A stretch of 64,000 bases of DNA from Jonesiaceae bacterium BS-20. Lineage in GTDB: Bacteria; Actinomycetota; Actinomycetes; Actinomycetales; Cellulomonadaceae. Position 1 is the stretch's first letter. The number at the start of each line of letters is the position of its first letter. Shown here piece by piece: positions 59,936 to 64,000 of the stretch. The stretch covers positions 2,976,001 to 3,040,000 of the forward strand of contig CP146203.1 of NCBI GenBank assembly GCA_039995105.1, written 5' to 3'. The notes beneath the pieces were generated by a model. The model had not been told where the DNA came from and made no database searches. It was given only the letters and a program-made list of their open reading frames with translations. The translations under genes were made by a program, and so were the position numbers.

Positions 59936-61171
59936 TCACACCGTTTCCGGGACGACCAAAATGTTGAAGTTGTCCCGGAACACGTTGTTGGGGTCGTACT
60001 GTTTTTTCAATACCTCTAGGCGCGCCAGGGTAATGGGTGGGAATGCATCTTTGACTCGCTCGGGCCTGCGATCAGTGTCAAAGCTGAGGTAGAGGCCGTC
60101 AAAGTGGTGCGACATGGCATCCCATGCGGTATTTAGCCGGTTTTGGTTCGCTGCTAGTGCCGAAAGATGAAAGTTTGCTGCCCGGTGGGCGTATGCGGTT
60201 GCGTGAACCGGTACATCCGCTGCGGCACCTCCGGTTGCCCTGATCTGGAAGAAATAGGTTTCCCCACTCAAAATGAAGCCGGCTAATTCCTTGGCAAACG
60301 CCGGTGTGATGTGGTTGATTGCGGCACCCCGCCCCACCGGTTCGCCCATGGCCCGGCTAACGCCCGGCTCCGGACTATCCACAAGCTGTGCATAACTTGT
60401 GATGTAGACCTGCTGGCCCACCAACTCCCCAAGGCTCGCAAACGGTTGCAGCGCGGCAATGATCTCATCCGCATTATCGCTGGCAACCACCGCCATGATC
60501 TGAGCAATGATGGGCTTTGTAGGTTCTTGCTCACCCATGAGCAGGAACGGGGTCAGCTCACGCGGAGCCGCCTCCACCAACGCACCATAGGCCACGAGGA
60601 ACTCGGGTAGATTGTCCACCCTTAAGGCCAGTTGTGCATATCCGATGTCCCCAACTTCGGCTGCTTGAAATTCAAACGCGGTGACAATGCCAAAGTTCTG
60701 GCCCGCCCCGCGGATCGCCCAGAAGAGGTCGGACTTTTCGGTTTCACTGGCACGCACATGGCTGCCATCAGCCAGGACAATCTCCGCAGCAACCATATGG
60801 TCAATCGTTAGTCCGTGTTTTCGGCCAAAGAACCCAACTCCGCCGGCAGTTGCAAGCCCTCCTACACCGACTCCTCCGGAGTCACCGGAACTGATAACCC
60901 AGCCGTGCGGTTCAATGGCAGCAGCAACCTGCCCCCACCGGGCACCGGGACCAACGCGCACAATCCGGTTTGCCTTGTCCAGCACCTGTATTTGGTTAAG
61001 CCCTCCCACGTCAATAACAATGCCACCGCGATTTGTGGACCGACCAGAAAATCCGTGTCCACCGGAGCGTGTGCCCACCTCAACGCCCTGCTCCTGGGCA
61101 AAGAGTACCGCGGCACTAACCTCTTGGGGCGTCTGCGGTTGCAGAACCAAGGAGGGCGTACCCCCGCGCAT
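59936..61171 (-). CDS. FAD-linked oxidase part (BBE-type) of the broken fusion
   Basis: The 411 residues after the frameshift. An FAD-binding type 4 (PCMH) domain shows EQGVEVGTRSGGHGFSGRSTNRGGIVIDVGGLNQIQV, the bicovalent-FAD-type His in SGGHGFSG, and GVGVGGLATAGGVGFFGRKHGL; the C-terminal BBE segment has YLSFDTDRRPERVKDAFPPITLARLEVLKKQYDPNNVFRDNFNI. ATG 61171 lacks a good ribosome-binding site and lies about 20 residues into the natural domain, so independent expression is doubtful. Substrate unknown. Confidence 0.6.
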   Translation of the reverse strand: MRGGTPSLVLQPQTPQEVSAAVLFAQEQGVEVGTRSGGHGFSGRSTNRGGIVIDVGGLNQIQVLDKANRIVRVGPGARWGQVAAAIEPHGWVISSGDSGGVGVGGLATAGGVGFFGRKHGLTIDHMVAAEIVLADGSHVRASETEKSDLFWAIRGAGQNFGIVTAFEFQAAEVGDIGYAQLALRVDNLPEFLVAYGALVEAAPRELTPFLLMGEQEPTKPIIAQIMAVVASDNADEIIAALQPFASLGELVGQQVYITSYAQLVDSPEPGVSRAMGEPVGRGAAINHITPAFAKELAGFILSGETYFFQIRATGGAAADVPVHATAYAHRAANFHLSALAANQNRLNTAWDAMSHHFDGLYLSFDTDRRPERVKDAFPPITLARLEVLKKQYDPNNVFRDNFNILVVPETV

Positions 61172-61599
61172 GTAGGTGGACTTTACCGCGCCGTATCGGG
61201 CCTCCCCGGTTCCACCATGCGATTCCGCAGCTCCGGAGGAATGGCATCATAATTAATCGCACTGCTACGCCGTGATCGCACCGAGAGATGCTTGACCACC
61301 GCGGTAGCAATCCCTGTTTCCGCACGCACAGCGGCCACCTTATTTTGAACCACGGGCGCAATCTCCATGGCCCAAATGGTCAGGTCAAGCGGCCGGTTGG
61401 TCAACAGTTCGAACTCTGAAAATCCGAGGTTTACCAGCTTGATCATTTCGCCGGCCGGATCCGCACCGAGCAGGATACTGCGGTCCAGCTGAACCTTACG
61501 CACAATTTCTCGGGGGTCACGCCCCACCGCAATCGCAGCGGTATCAATTGCGCGCTGCTGAGCGGCTAAGTCATGTAAGGCCTCGGGGCTTAACCGATC

Positions 61600-62214
61600 C
61601 TATCCACCGTTGTTTTCGCTGGCAGCCATGTGCAGCGTGGGGGTGGTTACCCAACCGTCGGCCAGTTCACCCACAACCACCGGGTTCTTGGAGTTCAACC
61701 ACAGCCGGATATTGTGGGCGGGCGCGGGACCACTTTGGGCCCCTAGCAGCTGGTGAAAATCCCCAGAAAAATTGATGTTACCCGTATTTGCGGTATCCCA
61801 CAGGGTCCGGATTACCGCTACGGACTCGGTGAGGAAGTCCAACTCTTCCTGGGGGATCTGCAGCGCAACCGCATCGAATTTGGGGTTTACAAACTCCCGA
61901 GTTCCCTCCGTATTGAGCGTGAGCTCGGCACGCCCACCGGTCAAGATATCTAACGATCCCACGGCTCGCGCAGTCATGCCGGGCACGTGAACGCGCGGGT
62001 CTAGCCCCGGCGCATTGATGGTTAAGACCGCGGTCTTTCCGGCTAACCAGGTTGCCGTAGTCCACGGGTCAAGGCTGGCATCCGGGTCACTCGTTTCCAC
62101 AATAGATACGGTATCTAGACCCAGCTCTTCGGCTGCTTGGACCAGCTCTGCGGTCTCAACGATGTGCCTGACCTCGGTTGCAAACCCAAACTTTACGGGG
62201 TGCCCTAAATCCAC
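61600..62214 (-). CDS. Luciferase-like monooxygenase part of the broken fusion
   Basis: 204 residues, the first two thirds of a luciferase-like (LLM) flavin-dependent oxidoreductase: VKFGFATEVRHIVETAELVQAAEELGLDTVSIVE, ARAVGSLDILTGGRAELTLN, LDFLTESVAVIRTLWDTAN and RLWLNSKNPVVVGELADGWV. It ends at TAG 61602-61600 where homologues continue. GTG 62214 has AAGGAAC upstream and lies five bases after the stop of the intact LLM gene. The TIM-barrel is incomplete, so activity is unlikely unless the stop is read through. Confidence 0.6.
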   Translation of the reverse strand: MDLGHPVKFGFATEVRHIVETAELVQAAEELGLDTVSIVETSDPDASLDPWTTATWLAGKTAVLTINAPGLDPRVHVPGMTARAVGSLDILTGGRAELTLNTEGTREFVNPKFDAVALQIPQEELDFLTESVAVIRTLWDTANTGNINFSGDFHQLLGAQSGPAPAHNIRLWLNSKNPVVVGELADGWVTTPTLHMAASENNGG

Positions 62215-62219
62215 GTTCC

Positions 62220-63134
62220 TTACGCTCCCAAACCGTTTGTGCCGCGCTCTTGTGCAACAATTTCTCGCACCGCAGGGATGATCTCGTTTCCGTAGATTTC
62301 AAGCATTTGCACGCTGTCCCCACCCAAAATAAAGGTATCCATTCCGTGTTCCAAGGCCATGGAAACTAGGTCATCGATCCATTGCTGGACCGGACCTACC
62401 AGCGGTTTGGAAGTTGGGGCGTTGGTAATTTGACCGCCCACGTTCAGGAGCCTACGGATCACCTTCGGGTCACGGCCGGCCTTGAGCGCCGCTTGATCAA
62501 TTGCCGCGTTAGCAACGGACAGGTCCTTGAGGTCCGGCAGGTATGACAAGGAGGGTAACCAGCCGGTGGCCTTGGTACCAATGAGGCGCAGCATGCGCGG
62601 CTTATATCCACCCAGCCAGATTTCCATATCGTGGGCCGGGGCCGGGCCACGTTTGGCACCGTTGATCTGATAGAACTCACCCTCATAAACAAAGCGTTCG
62701 CGGTTGCCCACATCCCAGATGCCCCTAATGACGTCGATTGCCTCGCTCAGAGCGGAGACGCTTTGCCCGGGGGTCAACCGTCCGCCGCCCATGGCCTCGA
62801 TGGCATCCCAGAACCCGCCCGCGCCGAGGCCTAACTCGATACGACCGCCGGACAAAATATCTAGGCTCGCCGCCGACCTTGCCAAAACCGCTGGTGGACG
62901 CAGCGGCAAGTTATGCACGTTGGCGGCGAGACGAATAGTCGAGGTTTGCGCAGCTAGGTAGCTCAGGAGCGTCCAGGTATCAAAGAACGCCGGCTGGTAC
63001 GGGTGGTCTTGGAACGTGGCAAAGTCGAGCCCTGCCCGCTGCGATACCTTAGCCAACTCAATGACACCGCGCGCTGAGCCAGCCGCGGGGGTGATAAAAC
63101 TACCAAACTCTAGTGCGCGGCCGTAGTCGGTCAC
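62220..63134 (-). CDS. Luciferase-like (LLM) flavin-dependent oxidoreductase
   Basis: 304 residues, a complete bacterial-luciferase-fold oxidoreductase that would use F420 or FMN. Segments: ALEFGSFITPAAGSARGVIELAKVSQRAGLDFATFQDHPYQPAFFDTWTLLSYLAAQTSTIRLAANVHNLPLRPPAVLARSAASLDILSGGRIELGLGAG are typical of the family, with GPAPAHDMEIWLGGYKPRMLRLIG later. GTG 63134 has GGAGG at good spacing. It is the first gene of the unit that includes the broken LLM::FAD-oxidase fusion and shares its fold, so they are probably paralogues. Confidence 0.92.
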   Translation of the reverse strand: MTDYGRALEFGSFITPAAGSARGVIELAKVSQRAGLDFATFQDHPYQPAFFDTWTLLSYLAAQTSTIRLAANVHNLPLRPPAVLARSAASLDILSGGRIELGLGAGGFWDAIEAMGGGRLTPGQSVSALSEAIDVIRGIWDVGNRERFVYEGEFYQINGAKRGPAPAHDMEIWLGGYKPRMLRLIGTKATGWLPSLSYLPDLKDLSVANAAIDQAALKAGRDPKVIRRLLNVGGQITNAPTSKPLVGPVQQWIDDLVSMALEHGMDTFILGGDSVQMLEIYGNEIIPAVREIVAQERGTNGLGA

Positions 63135-63257
63135 AGTTGCCTCCAGGAAAGTTTCGGTGCAGGGCCTACCTGCAAAAGACTATCTACTTAACCGAACAAT
63201 CCATGCGTTCGCATTCATCCCAACCGTTGCAGTGTGTCCGCACACAAGGACCTGAGA

Positions 63258-64000
63258 TCATGCAAACGGGTTGGCAATTCCCACATAGGTGGTTTCCAAG
63301 AACTCATCAATCCCCTCGGCGCCGCCCTCACGTCCGAGTCCAGACTGCTTAACCCCACCAAACGGTGCCGCTGGGTTAGAAATGACTCCCGAATTGATGC
63401 CAAGCATTCCAGTTTCCAACCGCTCGGCAAGCCGCAGCACGCGAGCATTATCTGCGGTAAATGCGTAGGCAATGAGCCCAAATTCAGTATTATTTGCCAG
63501 CTTAATTGCCTCTTCCTCGGTTTTGAAGGTAGCAATTGGAGCCACCGGACCAAAGATTTCCTCGGTCAGGACCCGCGCTCCAGCCGGGACAGATGTCAGG
63601 ACCGTAGGTGGGTAAAAGAATCCCGGCCCCGCCTGGGGCGCACCGCCCGTAACAATCTTGGCGCCACCAGCCACGGCATCGGAAACAAGTTCTTGAACCT
63701 TGGCGCGGCCGGCCTCATCAATGAGCGGCCCTAACTCCGCGTCCTGCTCTGTTCCACGTGAAACCTTCATGCCTTTCATGCGCTCGGCAAGCCGCTCGGC
63801 AAAACTATCTGCAACGTCCTGGTGCACGTAGAACCGGTTGGCCGCCGTGCACGCCTCGCCGATATTGCGCAGCTTGGCCGCGAGGGCTCCCTCGATTGCC
63901 GCGTCAATATCCGCGTCCTCAAATACCAAGAATGGTGCATTGCCGCCCAGTTCCATTGACGTGCGCAGAACATTTTCCGATGCCTGCTTCAGGAGCATCT
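63258..64000 (-). CDS. gabD: Aldehyde dehydrogenase (succinate-semialdehyde type), 5' end outside window
   Basis: About 247 C-terminal residues of an NAD(P)-dependent aldehyde dehydrogenase; the frame runs off the right edge. MELGGNAPFLVFEDADID holds the catalytic Glu, RNIGEACTAANRFYVHQDV the catalytic Cys, and EEIFGPVAPIATFKTEEEAIKLANNTEFGLIAYAFT and GGVKQSGLGREGGAEGIDEFLETTYV are typical of the GabD/SSADH group. It would oxidise succinate semialdehyde to succinate. Assignment to SSADH rests on the C-terminal pattern and should be taken as probable. Confidence 0.85.
   Translation of the reverse strand, partial: MLLKQASENVLRTSMELGGNAPFLVFEDADIDAAIEGALAAKLRNIGEACTAANRFYVHQDVADSFAERLAERMKGMKVSRGTEQDAELGPLIDEAGRAKVQELVSDAVAGGAKIVTGGAPQAGPGFFYPPTVLTSVPAGARVLTEEIFGPVAPIATFKTEEEAIKLANNTEFGLIAYAFTADNARVLRLAERLETGMLGINSGVISNPAAPFGGVKQSGLGREGGAEGIDEFLETTYVGIANPFA

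Larger units (their letters stand above)
59936..62214 (-). pseudogene. Broken luciferase-like monooxygenase :: FAD-linked oxidase fusion gene
   Basis: Reading from GTG 62214, the frame gives a luciferase-like (F420/FMN) monooxygenase, is cut by TAG at 61602-61600, and continues in the same frame with fitting sequence (DRLSPEALHDLAAQ ... GRDPREIVRKVQLDRSILLGADPAGEMIKLVNLGFSEFEL). It then runs into the N-terminus of a BBE-type FAD oxidase (IPPELRNRMVEPG) and meets a second defect: the frame stops at 61185, while RYGAVKSTYMRGG continues one base out of phase. One extra G in the four-G run 61207-61204 would restore a ~759-residue fusion of two flavin enzymes. Two independent lesions make decay the likely explanation. 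Confidence 0.8.

Noticed and set aside
1-64000. Prophage, integrative element or restriction/CRISPR island
   Set aside because: No integrase, phage structural gene, transposase, Cas or restriction gene was recognised in the window.

Overview
The window comes from an actinobacterium. The evidence is the cluster tRNA-Leu / fhaA / fhaB / pstP / rodA / pbpA / pknA / pknB / trpG / DUF881 / crgA, which is the arrangement known near oriC in mycobacteria and relatives (here read in the opposite direction), together with a moderately high G+C, frequent GTG and TTG starts, and Tat and sortase signals. An anaerobic ribonucleotide reductase (nrdDG), a glucoamylase-like protein, a GH1 beta-glucosidase and a giant sortase-anchored surface protein suggest a facultatively anaerobic, carbohydrate-using, possibly host- or biofilm-associated member of the Actinomycetales/Micrococcales. 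The species cannot be fixed from the sequence alone.

Layout: (1) 1-9.4 kb: the end of an SDR gene, mutT, a small LuxR-type regulator with an aminotransferase, then a nucleoside/ribose catabolic unit (LacI regulator, nucleoside hydrolase, MFS transporter, ribokinase) with the same 12-bp operator at two places, then two translationally coupled phosphatases. (2) 9.4-12 kb: a Schlafen-AlbA_2/GHKL-type regulator preceded by two very large inverted repeats, and a hemerythrin-like protein. (3) 12-26.6 kb: tRNA-Leu(CAG) and the cell-growth/Ser-Thr-kinase cluster, crgA, a compact cluster of DnaA-box-like 9-mers, a rhomboid protease, a cyclophilin and an Ala/Lys-rich membrane-anchored protein. (4) 26.7-33 kb: secreted carbohydrate-active proteins, a methyltransferase, a DNA glycosylase, an unknown membrane protein and a LysR regulator that appears to start with ATT. 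(5) 33-41.3 kb: one ~2,740-residue surface protein carrying nine DUF11-type repeats with a nearly constant 417-bp period.

(6) 42-44.8 kb: nrdDG. (7) 45-49.7 kb: a two-component system divergent from an ABC exporter operon (DUF1430-like membrane protein, LolD-type ATPase, small exported protein of unknown family), resembling the export/immunity part of lactococcin-972-type loci but without a recognisable bacteriocin. (8) 49.8-55 kb: tRNA-Ala(TGC), a VOC protein, a YeiH-type transporter with a divergent LysR, and an ArsR-SulP pair followed by a structured, possibly transcribed spacer. (9) 55-64 kb: sugar MFS with GH1 beta-glucosidase, an M20 amidohydrolase, a SIMPL protein, a broken luciferase-like monooxygenase::FAD-oxidase fusion gene, its intact luciferase-like neighbour, and the end of a succinate-semialdehyde-type dehydrogenase.

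The most interesting points are the palindromic control region before the AlbA_2 gene, the short A-tract that separates the best start codon of the giant surface protein from its reading frame (possible phase variation or a sequence error), the DnaA-box cluster beside crgA, the TCS/ABC/small-exported-protein module, and the doubly inactivated LLM::FAD fusion gene.
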